DNA of 64,000 bases from positions 1-64,000 of the forward strand of contig CANHPL010000001.1 in assembly GCA_947462685.1 (NCBI GenBank), in the 5' to 3' direction. Below are positions 10,240 to 19,601 of the stretch, piece by piece (within the stretch, counting starts at the first letter, position 1; each line of letters begins with the position of its first letter). Made by a program: the position numbers and the translations under genes. The notes beneath the pieces are model-generated. The model was not told where the DNA came from and made no database searches. It saw only the letters and a list, made by a program, of their open reading frames with translations. This DNA comes from Burkholderiaceae bacterium (GTDB taxonomy: Bacteria > Pseudomonadota > Gammaproteobacteria > Burkholderiales > Burkholderiaceae).

Positions 10240-11040
10240 ATGAAAGATTATCAAGGTATTTACCAAAACCTTAAACTTTGGCTTACCAAAAAAATGCATA
10301 TTGAGCAACCGCAAAATAAAGACGTAAATTTTGAGGAACAACTCATTTACCTTGACCCAATTTTTGAATGTCAATCACAAGAATTCGCTGGGGCAATCTG
10401 TAACGATCTTTTTCAAAATGATCCCTCTTTGTATTTAAGACAATTTAAAAATGCTCTTGATAGTATTGCCTATTGGCATTGCCATGGTAGAGCAATCGCA
10501 ACTTTTTTACCATTACCAACTTTGCTGTTGTTAAGCAAAGAATTTATCTTGGAGTATGAACAATATTTGATGGCATCTCAACTGCCAGTTGGCTTAATTA
10601 GAGTGCCTTTGTTTGACTACAAAAATTTAGAATTAACGCTATTTGAAAATCAATTATTACAACTTCAACGTCTAGGACTGATCTTAGAGTTAAAAAATTT
10701 TTCTGGAAGTGATTCAGAATTAGTTTGGCTCAACTCAAGTTTTTTTAAAGGTGTGCACATCTCTATAGGCTTTGTTAGAGCAGCTATGATGGCAACTCTT
10801 TCTAAAGAAAGATTCAATGATCTAATGATCACTTGTAATAGTCAAAATCACCATACTTATGTCGAGGGTATTTCTTTAGTTCATGATTTCAACTTTGCAA
10901 ATAAAAATAAAGTTCAATTTTGTTATGGTTCACTCATGATGCCCCCTGTATCGAAACACCAACTTTTAAAAATTACTATTAGCCAACTCAATCAATCATT
11001 TCAATCTCCCCCCAATAAGAATATTCACTATGGGAAATAA
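10240..11040 (+). CDS. degenerate EAL-domain protein, probably catalytically inactive
   Basis: The 266-residue protein has no signal peptide and aligns by eye to a c-di-GMP phosphodiesterase EAL domain over most of its length. YLDPIFECQSQEFAGAICND (~37-57) corresponds to the family's QPI...GxEAL start, with E-A-L replaced by A-I-C. LILELKNFSGSDSELVWL replaces the DDFGTG loop, FKGVHISIGFV replaces the KID segment, YVEGISL replaces AEGVE, and FCYGSLMMPPVS matches the QGYL...P end. All the usual metal and catalytic acids are lost, so it is probably a sensor or protein-binding module rather than an enzyme. A clear AAGGAG precedes the ATG. The stop is 2 bases before the response regulator, so it heads a three-gene signalling operon. 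The assignment is by pattern reading only. Confidence 0.6.
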   Translation: MKDYQGIYQNLKLWLTKKMHIEQPQNKDVNFEEQLIYLDPIFECQSQEFAGAICNDLFQNDPSLYLRQFKNALDSIAYWHCHGRAIATFLPLPTLLLLSKEFILEYEQYLMASQLPVGLIRVPLFDYKNLELTLFENQLLQLQRLGLILELKNFSGSDSELVWLNSSFFKGVHISIGFVRAAMMATLSKERFNDLMITCNSQNHHTYVEGISLVHDFNFANKNKVQFCYGSLMMPPVSKHQLLKITISQLNQSFQSPPNKNIHYGK

Positions 11041-11042
11041 CA

Positions 11043-11663
11043 ATGCTTACAAAAGTATTACTAGTAGATGATCATCCAACGATGTTACTTGCTCTACGAA
11101 CGCTATTTAGCCATCAAGTTCCATTTGATATTCTTGGATTTGCACATGATGGAGAGTCTTGCTTAACTCTTACTAAAAACCTAGAGCCTCAAATGATTGT
11201 TTTAGATTTGGATTTGCCTAAAACAGATGGTTTTGATCTGATAGGAAAATTAAAGAAGATGAACCCTCTAATCAAGATCTTAATATTGTCTAGTCATGAA
11301 GAAAAGGTATATGGAAATCGTGTTCGCTCTTTAGGGGCACAAGGTTTCGTTAACAAATCTGCTTCAGGTAAGATTATTATTACAGCAGCTATTGCAGTTT
11401 CTCAAGGTTATACGTTTTATACAGCCAACACGAGCAGTATTAGTCACGATAGCGATCATGACAGGTTAGATCGCATCTCTGATAGAGAGTTTCAAGTACT
11501 CAAACTTCTAGGTAAAGGATTTAGCAATTCTGAAATTTCTGAGCAGTTACACATTAGTAATAAAACAGTTGCCACATACAAAAGTCGCCTTTACGACAAA
11601 CTCGCCGTTAATAATATCGCTGATTTAATTAGCTTTTGTAAGCAAAATAAAGTGTGTGATTAA
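11043..11663 (+). CDS. LuxR/NarL-family response regulator
   Basis: This is a two-domain DNA-binding response regulator of 206 residues. The receiver domain has the acidic pair D9-D10 (LLVDDHP), phosphoacceptor D55 in VLDLDLPKTDG, switch S83/S84 and K105 in GFVNKSAS. The C-terminal LuxR-type helix-turn-helix covers ~142-200 (SDREFQVLKLLGKGFSNSEI, then ISNKTVATYKSRL). It is sandwiched between the EAL-like gene and a hybrid histidine kinase with spacings of 2 and 11 bases, so it is very probably the output of that kinase. Its targets are unknown. Confidence 0.92.
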   Translation: MLTKVLLVDDHPTMLLALRTLFSHQVPFDILGFAHDGESCLTLTKNLEPQMIVLDLDLPKTDGFDLIGKLKKMNPLIKILILSSHEEKVYGNRVRSLGAQGFVNKSASGKIIITAAIAVSQGYTFYTANTSSISHDSDHDRLDRISDREFQVLKLLGKGFSNSEISEQLHISNKTVATYKSRLYDKLAVNNIADLISFCKQNKVCD

Positions 11664-11674
11664 GGAATCAATTT

Positions 11675-13417
11675 TTGATCAATCAAATTCGACTTAATTC
11701 ATTTCTTTTATTACTTACCATTTGTATTATTGGACTATATATTTATATCATTCCTGAAAATGGCTTTAATTTTTGGAAGTACCCTGAATGGAATATCTTA
11801 TTCTGGGTTTTATCTTGTTTACTCATTCCTATTTTCACTTTTTTAAGCATTCAATTTATAAAACAATTTCGATTATTGCCAAGTACTAAAAAACAATTAT
11901 TTTCCGCTCTCGAAATGCATCATTATTCAAATAAGATGAGTTCTGATAAATCAGATTTTATTGCGACGATTAGCCATGAAATTCGAAATCCCCTACAAGC
12001 AATTATAGGTACTCATGAATTATTAATTAAGGATGAAAATATTAGCTATGAAAGTAAAGCTCTAATTAAAGGTGCATACAATACATCTAAATCATTGTTG
12101 AACATGCTTAATCAAGTATTAGATTTAAGTAAAATTGAGTCTGGAAAAATTGAGCTAACTCAAGAGCCCACTTGTTTAATGGAATTATTAAATGATTTAA
12201 TACAATCTTTCCAAGGTCTTTGTGACAAAAGCTCCAACACACTTAAAGTTCATCTTGATCATCTGATTGCGCCTAGCCTTTTAATTAATAGCACGAGCCT
12301 GAAACAGGTTCTAGGTAATTTAATGTCAAACGCAATTAAATTTACTGATCATGGAACCATTTTCCTTTCGGTCAACATCATGAATGACACTCATGCTGAA
12401 CAGCTAATACAGTTTCAAATCATAGATACTGGTTGTGGTATTCCAGAAATTGACATTGATCGAATTTTTCACCCTTATGAACGATCTCAAATAAATCATT
12501 TTCATAAAATTCCTGGAACAGGTTTAGGACTTTCGATTACATCTTCACTTCTGCATGCAATGCAGAGTCGCCTTTATTTGGAGAGTAAACCTAATTTAGG
12601 AACTTCTGCTTCATTTCGATTACGTCTAAAAAGAACTTCACTTTCACCAATGTCCAAAAATACAAACTCAAAAATATTTCATGTTCATGAATACAAAAAT
12701 CATTTTTTAGGAAAATCTGCTCTCATCGTGGATGACTATCCCGCTTGTAGGGAAGTCATTAGTCAACAATTAAATTATTTAGGGTTTAACTGTATTCAAG
12801 CTGATCAAGCGCATGATGGGTTTTTGGCGTTAGAAAAACAACCTATTGATCTTGTCATTACTGATGAATTCATGCCGAATATGAATGGTCGTCAATTTGC
12901 TTCAATGATAAGTAAACATCATCCAAATATAAAAATCATGATTTTGACTGGCGATTCTCAATTTATCAGCAAGTTAAGTGTCGAAGAAATCGCTTTAATT
13001 AGTACTTTTATGATTAAACCTGTTGAACTTAAGGAGTTGTTTGAGGCATTAAAAATCATTTTTCTTCCAAATGATTTGCACTGGGACTTCAACCATCTTC
13101 TCGAATTTACTAATCAAAATTTAATGGCTGCCTATGCGCTTTTAGAGTCAGTACTTAAAACCCAAAAAGAACTTACCCAAGAAATTCAAACTCATTTAAA
13201 TCAAGTTAATATTTCATTATTAAAGCCTCTATGCCATAAAATTTTGGGTGGCGCAAAATTAATCGATGCACAATACTTAATGCTTCATTGTAAAAAAATT
13301 GAACGGTCCGAACGGGATATTCAACAACCACTTGTTCACTCAGTTTATCAAGAATTAATTCGACTCAATTATCAAATACAAGAGTTTCTAGAGAAAAATC
13401 ATTCAGATATGATTTAA
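11675..13417 (+). CDS. membrane hybrid sensor histidine kinase (HisKA-HATPase-REC-Hpt-like)
   Basis: The gene starts with TTG, eight bases after an AAGGA. Two transmembrane segments (about residues 9-26 and 40-60) enclose only a ~13-residue loop, so there is no real periplasmic sensor domain. Next come a HisKA domain with H101 in TISHEIRNPLQAI, a HATPase_c domain with N box (NLMSNAIKF), G1 (DTGCGIP) and G2 (GTGLGLS), then a receiver domain (LIVDDYP near 351, phosphoacceptor in VITDEFMPNMNG near 398). The C-terminus contains CHKILGGAKLIDA (~518), which looks like an Hpt domain. This is a BvgS/ArcB-like phosphorelay layout that would pass phosphate to the adjacent LuxR-type regulator. The signal may come through the membrane or through the EAL-like partner. 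Confidence 0.88.
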   Translation: MINQIRLNSFLLLLTICIIGLYIYIIPENGFNFWKYPEWNILFWVLSCLLIPIFTFLSIQFIKQFRLLPSTKKQLFSALEMHHYSNKMSSDKSDFIATISHEIRNPLQAIIGTHELLIKDENISYESKALIKGAYNTSKSLLNMLNQVLDLSKIESGKIELTQEPTCLMELLNDLIQSFQGLCDKSSNTLKVHLDHLIAPSLLINSTSLKQVLGNLMSNAIKFTDHGTIFLSVNIMNDTHAEQLIQFQIIDTGCGIPEIDIDRIFHPYERSQINHFHKIPGTGLGLSITSSLLHAMQSRLYLESKPNLGTSASFRLRLKRTSLSPMSKNTNSKIFHVHEYKNHFLGKSALIVDDYPACREVISQQLNYLGFNCIQADQAHDGFLALEKQPIDLVITDEFMPNMNGRQFASMISKHHPNIKIMILTGDSQFISKLSVEEIALISTFMIKPVELKELFEALKIIFLPNDLHWDFNHLLEFTNQNLMAAYALLESVLKTQKELTQEIQTHLNQVNISLLKPLCHKILGGAKLIDAQYLMLHCKKIERSERDIQQPLVHSVYQELIRLNYQIQEFLEKNHSDMI

Positions 13418-13451
13418 TGTTACATAATAAATTCATATACAAGGAGTCGAA

Positions 13452-14198
13452 ATGTCAAAAAAAATAATGCTAATTACTGGAGGCAGTAGAGGAATCGGTG
13501 CAGAAATTGCAAAGCTTGCAGCAAATAATAATTATCATGTGATTGTTAATTACACCCATAGTAAAGATACTGCAAATTCGCTCGTTTCTTCTATCCAAAC
13601 CAATGGGGGATCAGCCTTAGCAATTCAAGCAGATTGCTCAAAAGAATCTGAAATTGAACGCCTTTTTAAAGAAATCGATCAAATAGGAACGATTGATTGT
13701 TTGATTGCTAATGCTGGAATTATTGGTGGTCAAAACCCGATTTCTCAAACGACAGAAAAACAATTAAAAGAATTATTTGACATTAATGTTATTGGCTTAA
13801 TTATTTGTGTTCGTGAAGCAGTGAAAAGAATGTCGACTGAACTTGGTGGGCATGGTGGGAAAATTGTTTTAATGTCCTCGGTGGCTGCAAGAACTGGTGG
13901 CATTGCGCAAGAAATCCATTATGCTTCCTCAAAGGCGGCAGTCGATGGTTTTTGTTTAGGTCTTGCCAAAGAAGTTGGTAACGTTGGTATTCGTGTTAAT
14001 GCAGTCCGGCCTGGGTTAATCGGAACCTCCATCCATGATCTTCATGGCGGTCTGGAAGTTATTCAAAAATGGGCTGCAGCAGTACCGCTTGGCAGAGTTG
14101 GTTTGCCTGAAGAAGTTGCCCAAACCGTACTATGGTTATGTTCAGATGCAGCAAGCTATGTTCACGGCGCCCTGATTGATGTCTCTGGCGGTCGTTAA
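13452..14198 (+). CDS. SDR-family NAD(P)-dependent oxidoreductase
   Basis: A classical short-chain dehydrogenase of 248 residues. The nucleotide-binding motif TGGSRGIG is at residues 9-16, NAG is near residue 90, the catalytic Ser is in LMSSVAA, and the YxxxK motif is YASSKAA (~157). The C-terminal region (VRPGLIGT, LCSDAASYVHGALIDVSGGR) is typical of glucose/3-oxoacyl-type SDRs. An AAGGAG precedes the ATG. The stop overlaps the stop of the convergent hydroxy-acid dehydrogenase by 4 bases. The substrate cannot be predicted. Confidence 0.9.
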   Translation: MSKKIMLITGGSRGIGAEIAKLAANNNYHVIVNYTHSKDTANSLVSSIQTNGGSALAIQADCSKESEIERLFKEIDQIGTIDCLIANAGIIGGQNPISQTTEKQLKELFDINVIGLIICVREAVKRMSTELGGHGGKIVLMSSVAARTGGIAQEIHYASSKAAVDGFCLGLAKEVGNVGIRVNAVRPGLIGTSIHDLHGGLEVIQKWAAAVPLGRVGLPEEVAQTVLWLCSDAASYVHGALIDVSGGR

Positions 14199-15340
14199 TA
14201 GCTTCCGGGATAGAGGATGCTTCGATTAACTTGTCGAACATCCTTTACCCCACAAAATGCCATCGTTAAGTCTAACTCTTTAGCGATAATTTCAAGAGCT
14301 TTAGTTACGCCGGCTTGACCCATCGCACCTAAGCCATAAATATAGGAACGGCCAACTAATGTTCCTGTAGCTCCTAATGCAAGAGCTTTAATCACATCTT
14401 GCCCAGACCGGATGCCACTATCCAACCAAATTTGAACTTGCGAACCTACCGCATCCACAATCGCAGGTAAAGCTTCTATGGTTGAGGGTGCTCCGTCTAG
14501 CTGTCGACCACCATGATTAGAGACAATAATTGCATCCGCACCAACCGCTACTGCCAACTTTGCATCCTCGGGGTCTAAAATTCCTTTAAGAATTAATTTA
14601 CCACCCCATTGTTTTTTGATTTGGGCTACCTCATTCCAGTCAAGGCTGGGATCAAACTGACTGGCCGTCCAGGCGCTAAGTGAACTCATATCATCTACAC
14701 CATCCACATGACCAACAATATTTCCGAATTGCCTATTTTGGGTTCGAAGCATGCCAATGCACCAACTGGGCTTGGTTAATAGATTAATCATATTGCCAAT
14801 AGTCGGTTTCGGTGGGGCCGATAAACCATTTTTTAAATCTTTATGTCTTTGACCTAAGATTTGTAAATCTAAAGTAACAACTAATGCTGAGCAATTAGCC
14901 GCTCTAGCTCTTTCAATCAAACTACTCACAAATTTTTTGTCACGCATTACATATAATTGGAACCAAAAAGGATGCTTGGTATGTTTTTCTATTTCCTCCA
15001 TAGAGCAAATACTCATCGTGGATAAGCAATAGGGGACACCAAACTCTTTTGCAGCTTTAGCAGCCAGGATTTCCCCATCTGCATATTGCATTCCGGTCAT
15101 GCCAACAGGTGCTAAAGCTACCGGCATTGAAACTGGCAGATCTAACATGGTTGAAGCAATACTTCGACCATCAATATTGACGGCAACACGTTGTCTAAAT
15201 TTTATTTTTGAGAATTCAGTCTCATTTGAGCGGTAAGTGCCCTCAGTCCAAGACCCAGAATCTGCGTAATCGTAAAACATTCTAGGAGCACGTTTTTCGT
15301 GCAAGACTCTTAAATCTTCAATATTGGTAATGATTGACAA
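14195..15340 (-). CDS. FMN-dependent alpha-hydroxy-acid dehydrogenase (LldD-like)
   Basis: This is an enzyme of the L-lactate dehydrogenase/glycolate oxidase family that oxidises 2-hydroxy acids to 2-oxo acids using FMN. Landmarks: YDYADSGSWTEGTYRSN near the N-terminus, PVALAPVGMTGMQYADGE, FQLYVMRDK, LVVTLDLQILGQR, LILKGILDPEDA with the FMN lysine, and the catalytic SNHGGRQLDGAPS followed by LDSGIRSGQDVIKALALGA. The start is chosen at a TTG six bases after AAAGGAG. An in-frame ATG at 15367 lies before this ribosome-binding site and would add nine residues. The specific substrate (L-lactate or another 2-hydroxy acid) is uncertain. Confidence 0.88.
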   Translation of the reverse strand: MSIITNIEDLRVLHEKRAPRMFYDYADSGSWTEGTYRSNETEFSKIKFRQRVAVNIDGRSIASTMLDLPVSMPVALAPVGMTGMQYADGEILAAKAAKEFGVPYCLSTMSICSMEEIEKHTKHPFWFQLYVMRDKKFVSSLIERARAANCSALVVTLDLQILGQRHKDLKNGLSAPPKPTIGNMINLLTKPSWCIGMLRTQNRQFGNIVGHVDGVDDMSSLSAWTASQFDPSLDWNEVAQIKKQWGGKLILKGILDPEDAKLAVAVGADAIIVSNHGGRQLDGAPSTIEALPAIVDAVGSQVQIWLDSGIRSGQDVIKALALGATGTLVGRSYIYGLGAMGQAGVTKALEIIAKELDLTMAFCGVKDVRQVNRSILYPGSY

Positions 15341-15390
15341 AATAACTCCTTTTTGAATGCTCCTCATTTCGAAGCTAACTGCTAGGAATT

Positions 15391-15675
15391 TTAATCTATT
15401 GCTTGATTTACTTGATCTTTAAATGCTTTTCCAGGAATAAATCGAATCGCAATAGACGAACTTATTTCAATGGGAGCACCTGTTTTGGGATTTCTTCCGA
15501 CTCTGGCCGATCTTGTTTTAACCCCAAACGTCCCAAAGCCGGATAATTGCACAGACTTATTACTTTTCAATTGTTTTTCTATGATGTCTAAAAAAATTTT
15601 TAAAACTTCTTCACCTTTGACGTGGGAAATATCTGCACCTACTGCTATTGCCTCTGCAAGGTCATTTTTATTCAT
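15391..15675 (-). CDS. HU-family histone-like DNA-binding protein
   Basis: This 94-residue protein matches the HU/IHF fold. It begins MNKNDLAEAIAVGADIS, has the dimer helix, GFGTFGVKTRSARVGRNPKTG as the DNA-binding beta arm with the RNPxTG signature, and ends IRFIPGKAFKDQVN. RNPKTG with AIRFIPGKAFK argues for HU rather than IHF. A strong AAAGGG site precedes the ATG. It stands alone between the hydroxy-acid dehydrogenase and dacB. The gene is probably one of several HU paralogues. Confidence 0.93.
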   Translation of the reverse strand: MNKNDLAEAIAVGADISHVKGEEVLKIFLDIIEKQLKSNKSVQLSGFGTFGVKTRSARVGRNPKTGAPIEISSSIAIRFIPGKAFKDQVNQAID

Positions 15676-15816
15676 TATTCAACCCTTTATTTATTATTAT
15701 TTCATCCTATCAAACTTTTGTAGGAGTTTCAAAGAACTTTTTTTCTTTTTTCAAAATTTAATTGCATTAGAAAAGTGTCTTAAACTAGTACTTACCATAT
15801 CAAGGCCTTTAAGCAA

Positions 15817-17355
15817 ATGAATTCATTAAGATTTACTTCACCATTCACCGTGATTTTGGTGGGGATTTTTTGTTATTTTTTATCACCTATTCCTTTACTC
15901 GCCAATGAGTATTTGCCTGTCGGTGTAAAAAAAGCACTGCAAAGTTCAAAGATTCCTGAATCTGCTTTAGGTTTTCATATTATTTCAATTGGGAAACTAC
16001 ATCCGCAACCCAATCAACATAGTTGGAATGCACAATCCCCAATGAACCCTGCTTCCACAATGAAGCTCTTAACCACTGTTGCGGCCCTAGATATTCTTGG
16101 CCCTCAGTATCGTTGGAAAACCAATTTTTATACGAACGGTTTGATTGAACAAGGGGTTTTAAATGGCAATCTCATTATTCAAGGATTTGGGGACCCCAAA
16201 TTGGTGCCGGAACAATTATCTGTCATCGCTCAAAATCTAAGGCAATCTGGTTTGCAAGAGGTGCAAGGTAACCTTGTCTTAGATCGCTCAGTTTATGCAA
16301 GCTCCATTAGACAAACAGCTCCTCTAGATGGCGAGTCCTCTAGAACCTATAACGTTGTACCTGATCCATTGTTATATGCGTTTCAGACTCTATCTTTTAA
16401 GATTTCCAATAACAATAAGCAATTCGATATTACCTACACTCCACATTTGGCAGGTCTTCGAATTGTTAATCAAATAAAAGCAACAAATGGTAAATGTGGC
16501 GACTGGGCCAAAACGTTAAAAATTGAAATTCGTAAAATTAATGAAGAGGCATGGAATGCTGTTTTTGTCGGTAAATTATCAATTAACTGCCCTGACATTG
16601 TATGGAATTCCGTTTCAATAGATTCAAATAATTTCTTAAAGCAAGGTCTATTGTCATCATTTGAAGACTCAGGAATTGCATGGAAAACTCATCCTCAAGT
16701 GATTGAATCTGAAGTTCCAAGCAATGCCAAACTCTTTCTATCACATCCGGGAACATCTCTTACAGATGCCATAAAAGATATCAATAAATATTCTAATAAC
16801 GTGATGGCACGACAAGTCCTTCTTACAATTGGACTAGAAAAAGGAAGTCGACCCACATCCACAACAGATAGTATCCGTATCGTTAAAGATTGGCTAAGAA
16901 AGTCTAAATTGAACTTTCCAGAGCTGGTCATTGAAAACGGTTCTGGCTTATCAAATATTGAAAGAATCTCTGCTCAAAGTATGACAAGTCTTCTCAATTA
17001 TGCAGTGAATACTAAAAATAATGAGCTTTTTATAAACTCTTTGCCAATTGCCGGAGTCGATGGCACCATGAAAAATCGTTTGGTTGATCGTCTAAAAAAA
17101 CTTTGGTCTACAAATACTCGTGAAGCCATGTTTACTCCTGATATTAGTCTTCCCAATACGTTACAAAAAACAGGTGCCTACATGAAGACTGGTACTTTAC
17201 AAACTGTTCGATCGGTCAGTGGGTATGTGGTGAGTAAAACCGGTAAGGTCTACGCAGTCTCAGTCATGGTCAACGATCAAAATGCGGGTCTTGGGGGGAC
17301 TGCGGTGAATGATGCCTTACTCCAATGGGTGTTAGATGACTGCACTTCAGATTAG
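15817..17355 (+). CDS. dacB: D-alanyl-D-alanine carboxypeptidase/endopeptidase (PBP4)
   Basis: This is a periplasmic class C penicillin-binding protein that trims and cuts peptidoglycan cross-links. The signal peptide covers about residues 1-30 (FTVILVGIFCYFLSPIPLLANE). The three active-site motifs are SxxK = S80-T-M-K83 in MNPASTMKLLTT, SxN = S-N-N near residue 325 (NKYSNNVMARQ) and KTG near residue 456 (YMKTGTL). The large insertion between the first two motifs typical of PBP4 is present, and 512 residues is a normal length. It is transcribed away from the HU-like gene. Its stop overlaps that of the convergent sua5-type gene by 4 bases. Confidence 0.94.
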   Translation: MNSLRFTSPFTVILVGIFCYFLSPIPLLANEYLPVGVKKALQSSKIPESALGFHIISIGKLHPQPNQHSWNAQSPMNPASTMKLLTTVAALDILGPQYRWKTNFYTNGLIEQGVLNGNLIIQGFGDPKLVPEQLSVIAQNLRQSGLQEVQGNLVLDRSVYASSIRQTAPLDGESSRTYNVVPDPLLYAFQTLSFKISNNNKQFDITYTPHLAGLRIVNQIKATNGKCGDWAKTLKIEIRKINEEAWNAVFVGKLSINCPDIVWNSVSIDSNNFLKQGLLSSFEDSGIAWKTHPQVIESEVPSNAKLFLSHPGTSLTDAIKDINKYSNNVMARQVLLTIGLEKGSRPTSTTDSIRIVKDWLRKSKLNFPELVIENGSGLSNIERISAQSMTSLLNYAVNTKNNELFINSLPIAGVDGTMKNRLVDRLKKLWSTNTREAMFTPDISLPNTLQKTGAYMKTGTLQTVRSVSGYVVSKTGKVYAVSVMVNDQNAGLGGTAVNDALLQWVLDDCTSD

Positions 17356-18398
17356 TGAACTCCTGAACCATATACAGCTCTGGTCAATCGGTCTTGAATT
17401 CCAGACCATTCGATGCCACGGGGTAATATATCAAAAATAATTTTTTGATATCCCTTTTGATCAAGGTCTCTTAATAATTGATAGATCTGTTTTGCTACAA
17501 AACGCGGATCTAATGGAATATGAATCCAATCGATAGAATTTTTAGTCCATTTATTTTTTAATTCGTCGATATCTAAAAATGTTACGATGACGACTTGTTG
17601 ATCGCCAATATCTTCCACTGTTAATTGGCCAACATCCACTGATATTAATTGAGTATGTGGCGCATAGTGCCCTAGTACTCCACCCGAATGGCGTATTGCA
17701 TTATCTTTTTGGCCTAGCTTTTCAAGCCCCAATGTTATACAAATATCGCTCTCTAAAATCATCCCTGGTCTCAATATAATCGGCCCCATTTGATCTAATC
17801 GCGACAAGTCCAAAATGGTTGATTCAATACCCACTTCACAACTACCACCATCTAATATCATTAATTCATTGTCCGTATCACTATCTTGAAACTCACCCAA
17901 AACATGTTGTGCAGTCGTTGGGGAAATACGTCCAAAGCGATTAGCCGATGGTGCTACAAGACCACCATTGAATGCTTGCAAAATATCAATTGTCCAAGGG
18001 TGTTTCGGGGATCGTATTGCAACGGTTTCTTGCCCTCCCGTAATCAACATCGAAACTTGCTTAGACTTCTTCAAAACAAGCGTTAATGGTCCTGGCCAGT
18101 ATTGTTTAGCCAGAAGGATGGCCTCCGGAGGAACATCATAAGACCATTCTGACAACTTAGTCTCCCAAAAATTCTCTGCGGATTGCCCTAATACTGGGGG
18201 TGCTATATGAACAATCAGGGGATGATTTTCTGGTCGATTTTTTAATTGAAATATTTCTTTTATGGCCATTTCATCAGCGGCATTTGCGGCAAGACCATAC
18301 ACCGTCTCCGTTGGTATAGCCACTAGATGACCCTGCAGAATGTGCTCAACAATCTCGTTAGTGGACATTTCGTTAGCCGAATAAATACGCGCACTCAC
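17352..18398 (-). CDS. L-threonylcarbamoyladenylate synthase (Sua5 type)
   Basis: This enzyme makes threonylcarbamoyl-AMP from threonine, bicarbonate and ATP for the t6A37 modification of tRNAs. The YrdC domain covers about residues 12-225: IPTETVYGLAANA, FQLKNRPENHPLIVHI with the KxR anion-binding motif, WPGPLTLVLKK, and PSANRFGRISPTTAQHV. The extra C-terminal domain (~225-348, beginning near RHSGGVLGHYAPHTQL) marks it as the long Sua5 form rather than the short TsaC. It lies 3 bases downstream of purK, in the long glycolysis/purine operon. This neighbourhood is typical of Burkholderiales. Confidence 0.93.
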   Translation of the reverse strand: MSARIYSANEMSTNEIVEHILQGHLVAIPTETVYGLAANAADEMAIKEIFQLKNRPENHPLIVHIAPPVLGQSAENFWETKLSEWSYDVPPEAILLAKQYWPGPLTLVLKKSKQVSMLITGGQETVAIRSPKHPWTIDILQAFNGGLVAPSANRFGRISPTTAQHVLGEFQDSDTDNELMILDGGSCEVGIESTILDLSRLDQMGPIILRPGMILESDICITLGLEKLGQKDNAIRHSGGVLGHYAPHTQLISVDVGQLTVEDIGDQQVVIVTFLDIDELKNKWTKNSIDWIHIPLDPRFVAKQIYQLLRDLDQKGYQKIIFDILPRGIEWSGIQDRLTRAVYGSGVH

Positions 18399-18401
18399 TG
18401 A

Positions 18402-19598
18402 TTATTGTCTCGTGGATAAAATGCCCAAAATATCCATTGCCTGTTTTGCATGCACCAAGGCCTCATCGACAGAATCTGCGATAAAGTTAATATGCCCCAT
18501 CTTACGTCCAATTTTTGGTTCTGATTTGCCATATAAATGTAATTTTGCACAAGGCACTGCTAATATTTTTTCCCAATCGGGAGATCGGATATCGTTGGTA
18601 TTTTTATCAAACCAAATATCCCCCAAAATATTAAGCATGACCACTGGAGAAAGTACGCGTGAATCACCTAATGGTAACTTGGCTAAACTTCTGACTTGTT
18701 GTTCAAATTGATTCGTTAAGCACGAGTCTAAGGAGTGATGCCCCGAATTATGTGGCCTTGGAGCAATCTCATTCACTACAAGTGAGCCGTCTTTTAATAC
18801 AAAAAACTCAATACAAAGTACCCCAACATAATCCAATTGGCGAATGATGGTGTGTGCAGCCTCATGAATTTTTTCTTGTAGTTCTTCAGTTAGATTCGGT
18901 GCAGGAACCATACTGATGTGCAAAATACCATTCTCATGTATATTTTGCGCAATCGGCAACAAATGAGTCTCATCATTGTCACCTCGAGCAATGATTGCAG
19001 ATAGTTCAAATGCTAAATCCAGCTTTTTCTCTAGTACACAAGAAACTTTTCCGAAAGTATTCCATGCTTGTTTCAACTCCGTTGGATCTTTAACCCGTTG
19101 TTGTCCTTTTCCATCATATCCAAGTTGGGCTGTTTTAAGTATCCCCGGGAATAGTGATTCTTGAACGGTTTCAAGTTGAGCCTCATTTTCTATTACCGCA
19201 TAATTTACGGGCCCAACACCCATCAAAGATTGGCAAGTTTTTAAAAATTCTTTTTCCTTGATGCGATGTTGCGCAATCGACACTGCATAACTTTTCGGCG
19301 CAACAAAAACACCTTGCTTAATTAAATAATCAATCGTATTTGCTGGAACATTTTCAAATTCCGTACTAATCGCATCACATAGTTGAGCCATGTGATGCAG
19401 CGCATCTTCATCATCGTATTGTGCAAGTAAATGCTCTTGGGCAATCTGCCCGGCTGGGCTGTTTGGATCAGGATCCAATACGCATACTTGATAACCTAAA
19501 TCTTGCGCGGCTTGAACAAAGTATCTACCGAGTTGCCCACCACCTAAGATGCCTAAATAGGCAGGTGGATATAAGGGCCAAACTATCTTACTCATCAA
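18402..19598 (-). CDS. purK: N5-carboxyaminoimidazole ribonucleotide synthase
   Basis: PurK carries out the ATP- and bicarbonate-dependent carboxylation of AIR to N5-CAIR in purine synthesis. The 398-residue ATP-grasp protein has the N-terminal GILGGGQLGRYFVQAA (~17-32), CDAISTEFENVP, the ATP-grasp segments GILKTAQLGYDGKGQ and VLEKKLDLAFELS, and NEIAPRPHNSGHHSLD, which is specific for PurK. It is 3 bases downstream of purE and upstream of the sua5-type gene. PurE, encoded next door, uses its product directly. Confidence 0.97.
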   Translation of the reverse strand: MMSKIVWPLYPPAYLGILGGGQLGRYFVQAAQDLGYQVCVLDPDPNSPAGQIAQEHLLAQYDDEDALHHMAQLCDAISTEFENVPANTIDYLIKQGVFVAPKSYAVSIAQHRIKEKEFLKTCQSLMGVGPVNYAVIENEAQLETVQESLFPGILKTAQLGYDGKGQQRVKDPTELKQAWNTFGKVSCVLEKKLDLAFELSAIIARGDNDETHLLPIAQNIHENGILHISMVPAPNLTEELQEKIHEAAHTIIRQLDYVGVLCIEFFVLKDGSLVVNEIAPRPHNSGHHSLDSCLTNQFEQQVRSLAKLPLGDSRVLSPVVMLNILGDIWFDKNTNDIRSPDWEKILAVPCAKLHLYGKSEPKIGRKMGHINFIADSVDEALVHAKQAMDILGILSTRQ

Positions 19599-19601
19599 TA
19601 T

